NCBI GenBank assembly: GCA_029204225.1
Contig: CM055100.1
Coordinates: 3,449,089-3,513,088, forward strand
Reading direction: 5' to 3'
From: Diphasiastrum complanatum
Taxonomy: Eukaryota > Streptophyta > Lycopodiopsida > Lycopodiales > Lycopodiaceae
Length of the DNA stretch: 64,000 nt
In this document: one piece after another, positions 1 to 10,654 of the stretch
How positions within the stretch are numbered: position 1 is the first letter of the stretch
Layout: every line of letters begins with the position of its first letter
Notes under the pieces: generated by a model
Told to the model about the DNA's origin: nothing
Databases searched by the model: none
Seen by the model: the letters and a program-made list of their open reading frames with translations, nothing else
Translations under genes and position numbers: made by a program

Positions 1-230
1 TTGCATGCACTGACTGCATGTGGCTTGCATGCATACAGTAAGACTTTGCATGTTGTCAAAACATCTACAAGTCATTACAATTGAACCTGTCTAACTCAAA
101 TCCGAGCTACACTAGAAGGATAAGTGCTCAATTCACACTCCTTATATGTACAACATGAAATCTAGTGGAAATTATCATGGACATGATCCCAAACTCGAGA
201 TAGGAAGATAATATTTTAATAATCTTCACA
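1..230 (-). repeat. Copia-A 3' LTR, partial
   Basis: This is the part of an LTR that lies inside the window. It ends ...ATCTTCACA at 230, so in element sense it begins TGTGAAG. It is followed at 231-242 by a purine-rich minus-strand tract (AAGGAGGAG), the usual polypurine tract next to a 3' LTR. RNase H remnants on the same strand start right after. The outer end of the LTR lies before base 1. Confidence 0.7.
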
Positions 231-244
231 CTCCTCCTTAAAAT

Positions 245-1633
245 TTATGTTCCTATCAACATAGATTTCGAAATTAGGCCAAGGTTTGACCTCATCTTCA
301 TAAAGACATTCTTGAGTAGAGGCTTGGTGAGAAGATCTGCAACACAATCCAAAGATGAAATATGCTCCAATGAGATCTCTCCTCCAATGACTTTTTCTCT
401 TACAAAATGATGAGCCACTTCAATATGTTTGCTCCTTGCATGAAAGACTAGATTATTTGCCAGAGACTGAGCAGAAATGTTTTCATTCTTGATAATTGGT
501 AAATCTTCATCTGCATAACACTTAAGCTCCAAAAGTAGCCTTTTGATCCATAAAATCTCCTTTGTTGCGGTTGTAAGAGATTTGTATTCAGCTTCAAAGG
601 ATAATAAGAAAATAGTTGTCTGCTTCTTTGACAGCCAAGAAACAAAATTTCCTCCAAAAAATATAGTGTAAGCATTTTGTGGATTTCCTATCCAACCTGT
701 CTCCTGCAAAATCTGAATCTGAAAAAGCAATCAAAGTCAGATCTTCTCCTTCATAGCATAGTCCATAATCCAAGGTAGAAGATATATACCTCAAGACTCT
801 TTAGCCAACTTCCAATGATATAACTTTGGATCCTGCATGTGTTGACTCAGCTTATGAACACAAAAGCTTAGATCAGGCCTAGTCACTATTAACCAAATAA
901 GTGAGCCAATAAGACTCCTATAAAGAGTGATGTCCTCAAAGGATTTTTCATCATCTTTAATAGGAACTTTTACAGTGTGCTCATAGGTGTATCTATGCCT
1001 TTACATTTCTCCATATAAAATTTCCTGGGCATGGAAAGTGCATATCTACTTTGGCTCATAAATGAATGACCTTTCCAAAAATCTATTTCAAGGCCTAGAA
1101 TATAGTGAAGAACTCCTAAGTCCTACATTTTAAACTCAGTATCAAGTGCATGCTTAGTTTCTTCAACTAACTTCTCACTGTTTCCACAAAGAATGATATC
1201 ATCTACATAGATGAGAAGAATAATTACAAAGTTATCTACAAACTTATAATACAGAGAAGGGTCATATTCACTTAGACAAAATCTGAGTGATATGAGATAA
1301 GAATTGAGCCTTGCATACCAAGACCTTGGTGCATGTTTCAGTCCATACAGACTTTTGAACAAAAGACAAACTTTTGATTCATCACCTCCCTTCACAAAAC
1401 CTGGAGGTTGCTCCATATAAATCTCCTCCTCAAGGTAACCATTGAGAAATGCATTGGAAACATTAAACTGGAACATACTCTATTTGTGAAAACATGCAAG
1501 AGAGATGAGCATTCAAATTGTTACCATCTTTGCAACTGGTGCAAAGGTATCTTCATAATCAAGACCTTTAATTTGTGAGTAGCCTTTAGCACAAAGTCTT
1601 GCTTTATACTTATTGATAGATCCATCATGATTA
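245..1633 (-). pseudogene. Copia-A pol remnant (RT and RNase H)
   Basis: Decayed 3' part of a Ty1/Copia polyprotein. Reverse transcriptase is seen at 1123-1476: NAFLNGYLEEEIYMEQPPGF, then YGLKHAPRSWYARL, then the catalytic YVDDIIL. RNase H follows at 245-800 with SDSDFAGD, the SFEAEYKSLTTATKEILWIK block and HARSKHIEVAHHFVREKV near its end. The frame is broken several times, and stretches at 800-1120 and 1480-1630 are readable only piecewise. The 5' part (gag, protease, integrase) is missing; the sequence stops where Copia-B inserted, and LINE sequence lies beyond. It once made cDNA from element RNA in cytoplasmic particles; it is not functional now. Confidence 0.85.
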
Positions 1634-2286
1634 TGTGAAAAACTCAGATCCAAAAGATGCTAAAGTTTCATAAAGATCTTGGCCATGGAAGTTATGCACA
1701 TCTAGATTGAAAAAATGATAGAAATTGTGATGTTAAGCATACTAAACATCAACTAAACATCAAAATCTGATCATAAGCTTCCACAAACAGAAACTTGCTG
1801 TCCCTGTCCGTACTTCAGAGCCTACAACCTGCATTTCACACGTGTGAAGCCATAGCAACAAAGAAATCACAATTCTAGTGGCTAGAATGCAAGATATGAA
1901 CAAAAAAGTGAGAGAGAAGAAGATGGACCTTCAAAGAGCATAACATTCATTCAATAGAATGAAAATGAGATGTGTACATACTCGTGGAGATGGCTATTTA
2001 TAGCAGCCATAGTGCCTCTTGGCCACTTGTCTTATGATAGGCTAAAATTGGGGTCCAATAGGATTCACCCATATACCTAGAAATTTGGTCAAATAGGAAT
2101 GCACCAAATTATGAGCCAATAGAAGAGCTCCACACTCGACCTCCTCTAATTAATGTGACCTCAAAAGTAGTGTACACATACTTTGGGCCTCTACATACAT
2201 GTATGAACCTATCTCTAACTTTTATTTGGCCATAGGCCTACAAAATCTCAAGTTAGGAAAATACTACTAGTTGACAATTTTTCACA
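1634..2286 (-). repeat. Copia-B 3' LTR (653 bp)
   Basis: Direct repeat of 6842-7494 with the same TG...CA ends. It contains the palindrome TTCACACGTGTGAA at 1835-1848 and the minus-strand TATA-like box CTATAAATAG at 1994-2003. The element's stop codon TGA (2282-2284) is formed by the first bases of this LTR. Confidence 0.97.
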
Positions 2287-5200
2287 CTCCCTCTTCAACT
2301 AGTTTTAGCATAGATTTAGAAAGTACACCAAGACTTGTTCTATGCTTGAAAAATAAGTCCTTTCCCAATGCTTTGGTAAAGATATCAGCCACACATTCCT
2401 TTGATGGGACATGTTCAAGCTTGATCTCTTTTGCCAACACTTGTTCTCTCACAAAATGGTAAGCCACCTCGATATGTTTGCTCCTTGCATGGAAAACCGG
2501 ATTGCTTGCTAGACTTTGGGCTGAAAGGTTGTCACAAAAGATGATTGGACTCTCTGAAAAATCCAGCAAATGAAGCTCCATAATCATCCTCTTGATCCAC
2601 ACCATCTCCTTTGTGCATGATGTCAAAGCTTTGTACTCGGCCTCACTAGAAGAAAGTGATATAGTTGCTTGTTTCTTCGACATCCATGAGATAGCTCCAT
2701 CACCTATGAAAATAGCATGTGCATTTATGGATTTTCTATCCATAAGGTCTCCTGCAAAATCTGAATCTGAAAAACCAAATAAGTTAGGTGATGAGCCTCT
2801 ATAAACAATGCCAAAATCTTTTGTTCCCGAGATGTATCTCAAGATCCTCTTTCCTAGTTTCCAATGTTCTATGCTAGGATCTTGCATGAATTGGCTTAAT
2901 CTACCAACACAATAAGATAAATCAGGTCTTGTGATGGTTAGATATATAAGAGAACCTATTAGCTTCCTATAGAGAGTAATGTCCTCGAAGGATCTTTCAT
3001 TACCTCTTATAGTTAGCTTTACATGTGATTCCATAGGTGTATCAATAGGATTTGCATCTACCATATGAAATCTATTGAGAATAGAAATAGCATACTTCTC
3101 TTGTGAAATAAAAGTGATTTGAGAAGTTCTAATTACTTCTATTCCTAAGATATAGCTCAAAAGACCAAGATCATGCACTTCAAATTCCTTTTTTAGTGCT
3201 TTCTTGATATCTTCTATATCTTCCTTGTTCCCTCCACTTAAAATAATGTCATCCACATAAATTAGAAGGATTGTAACATCATTAGCACTAATTCTAAAGT
3301 AAAGTGAATGATCATACTCACTCATAGTGAAGTTTTGAGAAAGTAGAAAAGAGTTAAGCCTAGCATACCAACTCCTTGGTGCTTGCTTAAGACCATACAA
3401 ACTTTTTTGTAGAAAACACACATGATTAGGCTTGCTATGAGGAACATAGCTCTCGGGTTGCTCCATGTAGACTTCCTCTTCAAGATCACCATTCAAGAAA
3501 GCATTAGAAATGTCTAATTGCCAAAGATCCCATCCATAAAGAGTTGCAAGGGAAATGATTACTCTTATGCTCACCATCTTTGCCACGGGTGCAAAGGTTT
3601 CCTCATAGTCAATGCCATGCTCTTGAGCATAACCTTTAGCCACCAACCTTGCCTTCAACTTGTTGATAGATCCATCTTGATTTGTCTTTACCTTGAAGAT
3701 CCATTTGCATCCAATTGCACTTTTGCCCTTTGGAAGCTCCACCAATCTCCATGTGTTGTTCTTCATAAGTGCTTCAAACTCAAGATCCATTGCTTGGATC
3801 CATTCCTCTTCTTGCCTTGCTTCATCTACACATGAAGGTACATCAAAAGAAGTTAGGAAAGCATAGTTGGATCCATCCACCACTTGCTTACCTTTGCCAT
3901 CATAAGTGAGCCTTGAGGGTTTCACTTTATGCCTTGGAGTTCTCCTTGGAATTTGACTTGAAGAGGCTTCTTCAACATCCACATCCAATGTGTCATCAAC
4001 TCCATTGTCATCAAGCACATTTGTTGCAACAACACCATCATCACTTGAAACAACTTTTGGAATGTTACTTTCATCAAAAATGACATCCCTACTTGTGAAC
4101 ACTTTCTTGATTGAAGGAACATAAATCCTATATGCTTTGCTTACTTCACTATAACCAACAAAAATGCCCTTTCTTGAAGATGGATCCTCCTTAGTTCTAT
4201 CATCAAGAGTAATGTTGAAGTAGCAAATGCATCCAAAAGTTCTTAGAAACTTGACATTAGGCTTCGTACCAAACAAAGCTTCAAAAGGGGTTTTTCCTTC
4301 CAATACAACACTTGGCCATCTATTGCATAGGAAATTTGCACACAACAAAGCATCACTCCAAAAAGGTTTAGGAAGATTAGCATTCAATCTCATTGCCTTT
4401 GCACTCTCACACAAGGTTCTATTCTTCCTCTCGGCCACTCCATTTTGTTGTGGTGTTCTTGGACATGTGTACTCCCTCTTGATCCCATGCTCATCGCAAA
4501 AGGCTTTGAATTTGTTAGAAATGTATTCACCACCATTGTCGCTCCTCAAGCATTTGATTTTGGTTGTAAATTGAGTCTCAATAGCAACTTTGAACTTGAC
4601 AAACACATCAAACACCTCATCCTTGCTCTTTAGTAGATAAACCCAACAAAATCTACTAAAATCATCAATGAAAGTTACATACATCTTAGCACCTCCATTG
4701 CTAATTGTAGTAACACCATGAATATCCGAATGCAAGAGAGAAAAAGGCATCTTAGATCTAGATATAGATCTAGTATATGGCAATCTATGTGATTTAGACA
4801 AAGCACATTCTTCACAAACATGATTCAAGCAAGTAAGAGACTTGGGAAGTCCCCTTACTACCTCCTTTTTGGCTATTACCTCCAAGGCCTTGTAGTTGAG
4901 ATGTCCCATCCTTTTATGCCATACCTCTTGAATTGACATTTGTTCATTTGCCATGCATCCAACTTGGTTAGCAACAACACATGCATCAAGCTTGAACAAT
5001 TTCCCTTGCCTTTTCCCTTTTGCAATGATACTACACCCCTTTTTGATCAAGCAAGCATCACCATCAAACTCAACTTTGAATCCTTTGTCAAGCATTTGGC
5101 TTACACTAAGTAAGTTCTTGGTAATGGATGGAATGAGCAAAACATCTTTCAATTCTATATTCCTATTTGTAGAAAGTGAAATAGGAATTGTGCCAATCCC

Positions 5201-6232
5201 CTTGATTGCACACTCACCATCATTTGCGGTATAGATTACCTTCCTATCACCATCAAATGCCATTAAAGATGAAAAATACTCTTTATGATATGTCATATGA
5301 GAAGTGGCTCCACTATCAATCCACCAAGGATCAATGTCTCCATGATTAGCCAACAAGCAAGATGACATAACAAAAGCATCATTTGAAAGAAGCTCATCCC
5401 CACCCTCATCAATAGTTAGATTGGTTTGCTTTTCCCCTTGATCCCTCTTTTTCTTAAAACAATCACTAGCAAAATGCCCTTTGACTCCACAATAGAAACA
5501 TTTTAGCTTAGATCTATCCTTCTTTTTGCCAAAAGTAGAGTGCTCACCTTGGTCTTGCCCTTTAGACCAATTGCTTTTACCTTTGCCCTTGAACTTGCCT
5601 TTAGAGAACATTGCCTCCTCTTCTCCTCCTTGAGATGTAGAAGATGCTCCCACTCTTGCTTGCAACCTGAATTCTTCAGCCAACAAGACCTCTTGCAAGT
5701 CTCCAACACTTGGTAAACATTTTTGGATAGCATAACTTTGAACAAGATTAGCATGATCATCCAACAAGCCATTGAGAATCACTTGAACAAGCTCCTCATT
5801 ATTTATGCCATCATTAATGCATGCTAACTCATCATTCAATGCTTTAACTCTCAAAACAAAAGCATGTCCATTCTCACTCTTCTTTTGCATACAAGAAAAG
5901 ATTTGCCTTCTTAAAGTCAACACTCTAGAAGTAGACTTGGATTCATAAACCTTCTTCAAGGCTTCCCAAGCTTCACTAGATGATGTGCACTTACCAACCT
6001 CTTTGATAAGCTCATTTGTCACATTCATCTTGATCATGTGAAGGGCTTTCTTTGCCCTCTTGTCATACCTCAATTGTTCTTGAGGTGCCAAAGGTCTCTC
6101 CTCCACACCTACAACAATATCCATCAACTCATTCATCTCAAGCAAAGACTCCATCCTTACTTTCCAAGTAGAATAGTTGAGGGAGGTAAGCCTATCATTG
6201 CTTTCCAACATGTAGCCTCCATTTGTAGCCAT
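2282..6232 (-). CDS. Copia-B gag-pol polyprotein
   Basis: One uninterrupted frame of 1316 aa. Approximate residues: Gag 1-240; CCHC zinc knuckle 245-258 (CFYCGVKGHFASDC); aspartic protease DSGAT at 306-310; integrase zinc site H439/H444/C473/C476; integrase catalytic triad D503, D565 (RSDNGGEY), E601 with 35 residues between the last two; reverse transcriptase about 820-1060 with QLDISNAF near 905 and YVDDI near 993; RNase H about 1150-1290 with SSSEAEY and the CDNLSAQ block. The order PR-IN-RT-RH defines Ty1/Copia. The ATG at 6232 fits the start of related Gag proteins nearby (Copia-C, -F, -G: a short G-rich N-terminus, then NYSxWK). No frameshift or premature stop is seen, and the length is complete for a Copia polyprotein. 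Gag and Pol are in one frame, so their ratio must be set another way. Confidence 0.97.
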   Translation of the reverse strand: MATNGGYMLESNDRLTSLNYSTWKVRMESLLEMNELMDIVVGVEERPLAPQEQLRYDKRAKKALHMIKMNVTNELIKEVGKCTSSSEAWEALKKVYESKSTSRVLTLRRQIFSCMQKKSENGHAFVLRVKALNDELACINDGINNEELVQVILNGLLDDHANLVQSYAIQKCLPSVGDLQEVLLAEEFRLQARVGASSTSQGGEEEAMFSKGKFKGKGKSNWSKGQDQGEHSTFGKKKDRSKLKCFYCGVKGHFASDCFKKKRDQGEKQTNLTIDEGGDELLSNDAFVMSSCLLANHGDIDPWWIDSGATSHMTYHKEYFSSLMAFDGDRKVIYTANDGECAIKGIGTIPISLSTNRNIELKDVLLIPSITKNLLSVSQMLDKGFKVEFDGDACLIKKGCSIIAKGKRQGKLFKLDACVVANQVGCMANEQMSIQEVWHKRMGHLNYKALEVIAKKEVVRGLPKSLTCLNHVCEECALSKSHRLPYTRSISRSKMPFSLLHSDIHGVTTISNGGAKMYVTFIDDFSRFCWVYLLKSKDEVFDVFVKFKVAIETQFTTKIKCLRSDNGGEYISNKFKAFCDEHGIKREYTCPRTPQQNGVAERKNRTLCESAKAMRLNANLPKPFWSDALLCANFLCNRWPSVVLEGKTPFEALFGTKPNVKFLRTFGCICYFNITLDDRTKEDPSSRKGIFVGYSEVSKAYRIYVPSIKKVFTSRDVIFDESNIPKVVSSDDGVVATNVLDDNGVDDTLDVDVEEASSSQIPRRTPRHKVKPSRLTYDGKGKQVVDGSNYAFLTSFDVPSCVDEARQEEEWIQAMDLEFEALMKNNTWRLVELPKGKSAIGCKWIFKVKTNQDGSINKLKARLVAKGYAQEHGIDYEETFAPVAKMVSIRVIISLATLYGWDLWQLDISNAFLNGDLEEEVYMEQPESYVPHSKPNHVCFLQKSLYGLKQAPRSWYARLNSFLLSQNFTMSEYDHSLYFRISANDVTILLIYVDDIILSGGNKEDIEDIKKALKKEFEVHDLGLLSYILGIEVIRTSQITFISQEKYAISILNRFHMVDANPIDTPMESHVKLTIRGNERSFEDITLYRKLIGSLIYLTITRPDLSYCVGRLSQFMQDPSIEHWKLGKRILRYISGTKDFGIVYRGSSPNLFGFSDSDFAGDLMDRKSINAHAIFIGDGAISWMSKKQATISLSSSEAEYKALTSCTKEMVWIKRMIMELHLLDFSESPIIFCDNLSAQSLASNPVFHARSKHIEVAYHFVREQVLAKEIKLEHVPSKECVADIFTKALGKDLFFKHRTSLGVLSKSMLKLVEEGV
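2287..2296 (-). other. Copia-B polypurine tract
   Basis: On the minus strand the sequence just before the 3' LTR is GAAGAGGGAG, a typical plus-strand primer tract. It is also translated, as the last residues (Glu-Glu-Gly-Val) of the polyprotein. Confidence 0.85.
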
Positions 6233-6826
6233 GTTGCAATGATTGATCTCTGATCTTTGACCTGTTCCAATGCACTAAGCACTCTCTTGAATCAACAAAT
6301 GAAACACAAGAAGAAATCACAAAGATTTGGAACCTAAAACCTTACTTTTTCTCTCTTTTCCTCACTTTTTCCTTAATTTTAGCCACTAGTTTTATGATTT
6401 CTTGATCAAACCAAGACCAAACCTCAATATACTTGCTTTTCCCTCACTCCTAAGATTGAAATACACTCTTGAATCATTCAGCAAACTGAAAATCAGAGGG
6501 TTACATCAATTTTGAAGTTTTTGACATGAAGAAGCAAGAAATTGAATCAAAAAACTATATGCTAGAATGGAAAACTAATAGGATCTTGTTGGATCTTGCA
6601 TCTCCCTCTTTCCAAAACAATTTTTGTCTCCTTATTCTGATAAGTACAGAGGGAATTCGCCCTACTTCAATTGAAATGCATACAAATGATGTTTTGATCA
6701 CAAAGATCCAATTTCTACACATAAATCAACAAGATTTTTAGCTAGAAACTTGATTGGAATGCTACAAAAGCAAACTCGCCCACAAATCTCTTCTAAATCT
6801 GGCAAAACCTGCACATTTGGCCGCCT
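6233..6826 (-). other. Copia-B untranslated leader
   Basis: About 590 bp between the primer binding site and the gag start. I see no coding frame on the element's strand and no repeat; short plus-strand open stretches here look incidental. Confidence 0.7.
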
Positions 6827-6841
6827 AATGCTCTGATACCA
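6827..6841 (-). other. Copia-B primer binding site
   Basis: Directly after the 5' LTR the minus strand reads TGGTATCAGAGCATT. The TGGTATCAGAGC core is the well-known Copia site complementary to the 3' end of initiator methionine tRNA. Confidence 0.93.
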
Positions 6842-7494
6842 TGTGAAAAACTCAGATCCAAAAGATGCTAAAGTTTCATAAAGATCTTGGCCATGGAAGT
6901 TATGCACATCTAGATTGAAAAAATGATAGAAATTGTGATGTTAAGCATACTAAACATCAACTAAACATCAAAATCTGATCATAAGCTTCCACAAACAGAA
7001 ACTTGCTGTCCCTGTCCGTACTTCAGAGCCTACAACCTGCATTTCACACGTGTGAAGCCATAGCAACAAAGAAATCACAATTCTAGTGGCTAGAATGCAA
7101 GATATGAACAAAAAAGTGAGAGAGAAGAAGATGGACCTTCAAAGAGCATAACATTCATTCAATAGAATGAAAATGAGATGTGTACATACTCGTGGAGATG
7201 GCTATTTATAGCAGCCATAGTGCCTCTTGGCCACTTGTCTTATGATAGGCTAAAATTGGGGTCCAATAGGATTCACCCATATACCTAGAAATTTGGTCAA
7301 ATAGGAATGCACCAAATTATGAGCCAATAGAAGAGCTCCACACTCGACCTCCTCTAATTAATGTGACCTCAAAAGTAGTGTACACATACTTTGGGCCTCT
7401 ACATACATGTATGAACCTATCTCTAACTTTTATTTGGCCATAGGCCTACAAAATCTCAAGTTAGGAAAATACTACTAGTTGACAATTTTTCACA
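6842..7494 (-). repeat. Copia-B 5' LTR (653 bp)
   Basis: Identical by eye to 1634-2286. In element sense it runs from 7494 to 6842 and carries promoter and RNA-end signals. It contains the palindrome TTCACACGTGTGAA at 7043-7056. Confidence 0.97.
7202..7211 (-). promoter_or_regulatory. TATA-like box of the Copia-B 5' LTR
   Basis: Minus-strand CTATAAATAG, a good match to a plant TATA box, well inside the LTR as expected for the U3/R border. The same box is present in the 3' LTR at 1994-2003. Confidence 0.6.
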
Positions 7495-7499
7495 GATTA

Positions 7500-9850
7500 T
7501 ACTTGATTCTGTACCAAGGCGGCATGCCCCTTACGCATGCGAGATAGAGCAGTAGAGCAAAAAGTGAGTAAGGGGCCGGTGAATAGTACACCTAGATAGG
7601 TGTAAGAGGTAACAATCTCCAACTGCTGTCCATCATAATAAAATGCGTCATCTCTCATATGTTGCCGATTAGTGTTAAACACCATTACCTTGGTCTTAGC
7701 AATATTCACTGTCAAGCCCCACACTAAGCAAAAACCATATGTAATCCAGCGGCTGTAGAAGATAGCAATGCCACATCATCTGCATATAATAGGATAGGAA
7801 TAATAACATCAGCAAGTGGACATCCATCACCACCCTCCTCCTTGATGATCCGCTCCAGGTCATCAATGCAATGCAAAAATTGTGGGAGAGAGTGGACATC
7901 CCTGCTTGACACCAACTGTGCTCTGGATAGAAGGCGACTAGCTGCTGCCATCTCTAAAATGTGCTAATACCCTCTCATATAAGGTGCTGATAGCCATGAT
8001 GATATCCTGTGAGAAGCCAAGTGAAGATAAGCACTGAAGTGACAAGTGCCGTGGAACTAGGTCAAAAGCCTTGAGAAAATCCACAAAGCAGCAGTATACT
8101 CTCCGTCTCCGATGTCGAGCCTCGTCTATGATGTAGCGTAGGACAAATGCATGATCAATAGTAGAATATCCGGGTCTGAAGCCAGCCTGTCCAAGAGCAA
8201 ATAACTCATTTGATTCCGCCTGGGATCCAACCATAGACTGCAGAACTGAGCCATAAAGCTTTGCCATCATGTGACTGATCATGAAAGTGTGGTAGTTATT
8301 GACGTTCATTAGATCACCAGCCTTGAGAATGGGATGGAGAAGATTCGTGCACCAATTGGTGGGGAAGCCAGAGGTAACAGACATGTTAAAAGTGTGGGCA
8401 ATGTAATGAGAGAGAAGTTGGGAGACAGGTTTGAGGAAGTCCGAGTTAAGTGAGTCGACGTCTTTTGCTTTATGGGGTTGGGCTTTACAAATCGTGGATT
8501 CAACTTGGTCAGAGGTAAAAAGAGAAAATGTAGCGAGTCGAGAGACAGGGATAGGGGAGCATCTGTAGTGTATAATTGAGTAGCATATTCCATTCAAGAG
8601 TCAATATCAATAGGTGAAAGTAAGGAAGATTTCTTAGAAAAGATTTTCCAAAATAGAGAGGAGGAGGAAGAGAAAAGAGAGTCTATGAGTTTCTGACCGT
8701 TTCTTGTTAGAGAGTCTCTTTTCTTTTTATTAACTACATGACGATATTGCTTTTGTACGTGCATCAAAAGATCAGGGGAGTGATGCATGACAAATACCAC
8801 CTGCTTATGTAAGGCACGACAATGATGATCATACCATTGGTTATAGGTCTTTCAATGAGTGGAATATGTCTTAGGGAGAAAGGCCTGGTTGGCGGCTTGT
8901 ATAAGGGAGAGCGACAAGAACCTGGCCTGTTGCTCAATAGGAAAGGAGAAGGGAAAATCTTGTAGAAGAGTGTTGAGCGTGTGTATGTATCTTGGGATGA
9001 GATGTGTACGAAAAAAAAAGTGAGGTGTAGTGGTCTTAGGTCGAATGGTTGGAAGGGGAGTGGTCTGGCCGATAGAGAGTAAGAGCAACGAGTGATCAGC
9101 AAGGGTGGGAGAAAGAATGGTAAAGCTGTGAATGAGAGGAATCAAGGCTGGTGAGCCAATGAAGTAATCCACCACACTATGTCCGCCTCCATGTGGATGA
9201 CAAGTGAATGCTGTTGAATCTGGCCACTGTGATAAACTGTTCAGAATGACCAAGGAATGTGCCTCGGAGTTCCTGAGTAACTACTCACCAAATGTAGTAG
9301 AAGGGGTAGCCTCATCATGAGATGTTCACTCAAAACCTGTATCCAAAACATGAAGCTGGAGATAGTCCGTCATCGCATGAAATTTCGTCTGTCTGGTGGC
9401 CATGCGGGAGTTAAAGTCACCTACTAAAAGTACATATCCATGAGGAGAAAAGATGGAAATATCCTCAGACAAAACCTGAAAAGAGTCCCCACCATAATCT
9501 ATAAATGTCGAACTCTAGAGGAGCAATATAACAAACTGCCAAGAAGAAATCAACTGCAACCATATAAAACGTGTGTACGGATCTTTCTCAACCAGCTTAA
9601 GAGTATAACTATATTGGTCCATGTATAAGCATGCCACCCCACCTGAGCCTCTGAAGGTCTTCCCCCGTAGGAATGGTCTAAATACTGAGTGCCAAGAGAA
9701 ATTTGTCACCATGGGGAGAGAGCGAAATTGAGACTCATGAGTCTCTGCTAGAAGTAAAATATCTATACGAGCAAGAAAGGACCGCAAGTCACCTGCAGAA
9801 GAGGAAGAGTGGAAGCCATTACAAATCCAAAAACCAATACGAAGCTTCAT
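7500..9850 (-). pseudogene. LINE-1 ORF2 remnant (endonuclease and reverse transcriptase)
   Basis: The APE-type endonuclease begins near 9850 (RIGFWICNGFHS, then LLLAETHES with the metal-binding Glu) and continues to about 8850 with HPHGGGHSVVDYF and ADHSLLLL. Reverse transcriptase motifs follow: ILKAGDLMNVNNYHTFMISH (8340-8270), GQAGFRPGYSTIDHAFVL, CCFVDFLKAFDLVPRHL (first catalytic Asp), LLYADDVALL near 7775-7790, and TKVMVFN near 7690-7670. The frame is split into at least five pieces. The protein nicks target DNA and copies LINE RNA in place. These RT motifs do not look like the common plant L1 type, but the clade needs a tree. Confidence 0.88.
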
Positions 9851-9955
9851 AGGAATCTCGAGTTGCTTCCATGCCCGGGAGCCCCAATTCCCTATAGAGA
9901 CCGTTCATAGTATCGTGGCTTGCCATCAATAAACACCACCTGTTGCCCTTTTTCC

Positions 9956-10222
9956 TTAGCTTCTTGTATGATTTTTTTTCCTTGCTAGCCATTGCATATG
10001 AGTTAAATCATCATCCATAAAAATAAAAGTCCCTTTCAGCTTGGCTCGAACTTTCAAAGCAGCATTACGATGTACAAGAGACCGGAATTTAATAAATAAA
10101 ATGTTCTCGTCATACTTGCCTCTCCAAGCAGTTTCAAATCCCTCAGTTGAGTGTGAAAGTTTATTGGTAACTAGATCCTTAGCTTCCTCAAGAGGTTTTC
10201 CAGCATTTGCAATGCCTCTCAC
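9956..10222 (-). pseudogene. LINE-1 ORF1, C-terminal fragment
   Basis: 88 codons similar to residues about 222-305 of LINE-3 ORF1: RGIANAGKPLEEAKDLV, ENILFIKFRSL, GTFIFMDDDLT. This is the RNA-recognition-like fold and the start of the C-terminal domain of an L1-type ORF1 protein. The coiled-coil half is missing because LINE-2 begins at 10331. Confidence 0.75.
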
Positions 10223-10326
10223 TCTAATATTAAGAGCTTTTTTGGCTCTTTTCTCTTACTCAGACAACATGCTTTCTAGTCTTGAGTCAATTTAAACATT
10301 CATAGGTAAGTCGATCATACCATTAT

Positions 10327-10654
<328 letters not shown>

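Larger units (their letters stand above)
1629..7499 (-). mobile_element. Copia-B, complete Ty1/Copia LTR retrotransposon
   Basis: A complete element. The two 653-bp LTRs (1634-2286 and 6842-7494) read identically base for base by eye, start TGTGAAAA and end TTTTCACA. The 5-bp target duplication GATTA is perfect on both sides (1629-1633 and 7495-7499). Primer binding site, polypurine tract and one unbroken gag-pol frame are present. Identical LTRs and an open frame mean a recent insertion, and the element may still be able to move. It landed at or very near the old junction between Copia-A (left) and LINE-1 (right). Confidence 0.97.

Noticed and set aside
2271-6253. Several plus-strand open frames of 60-115 codons
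   Set aside because: They lie antisense to the intact Copia-B gag-pol and have no motif of their own.
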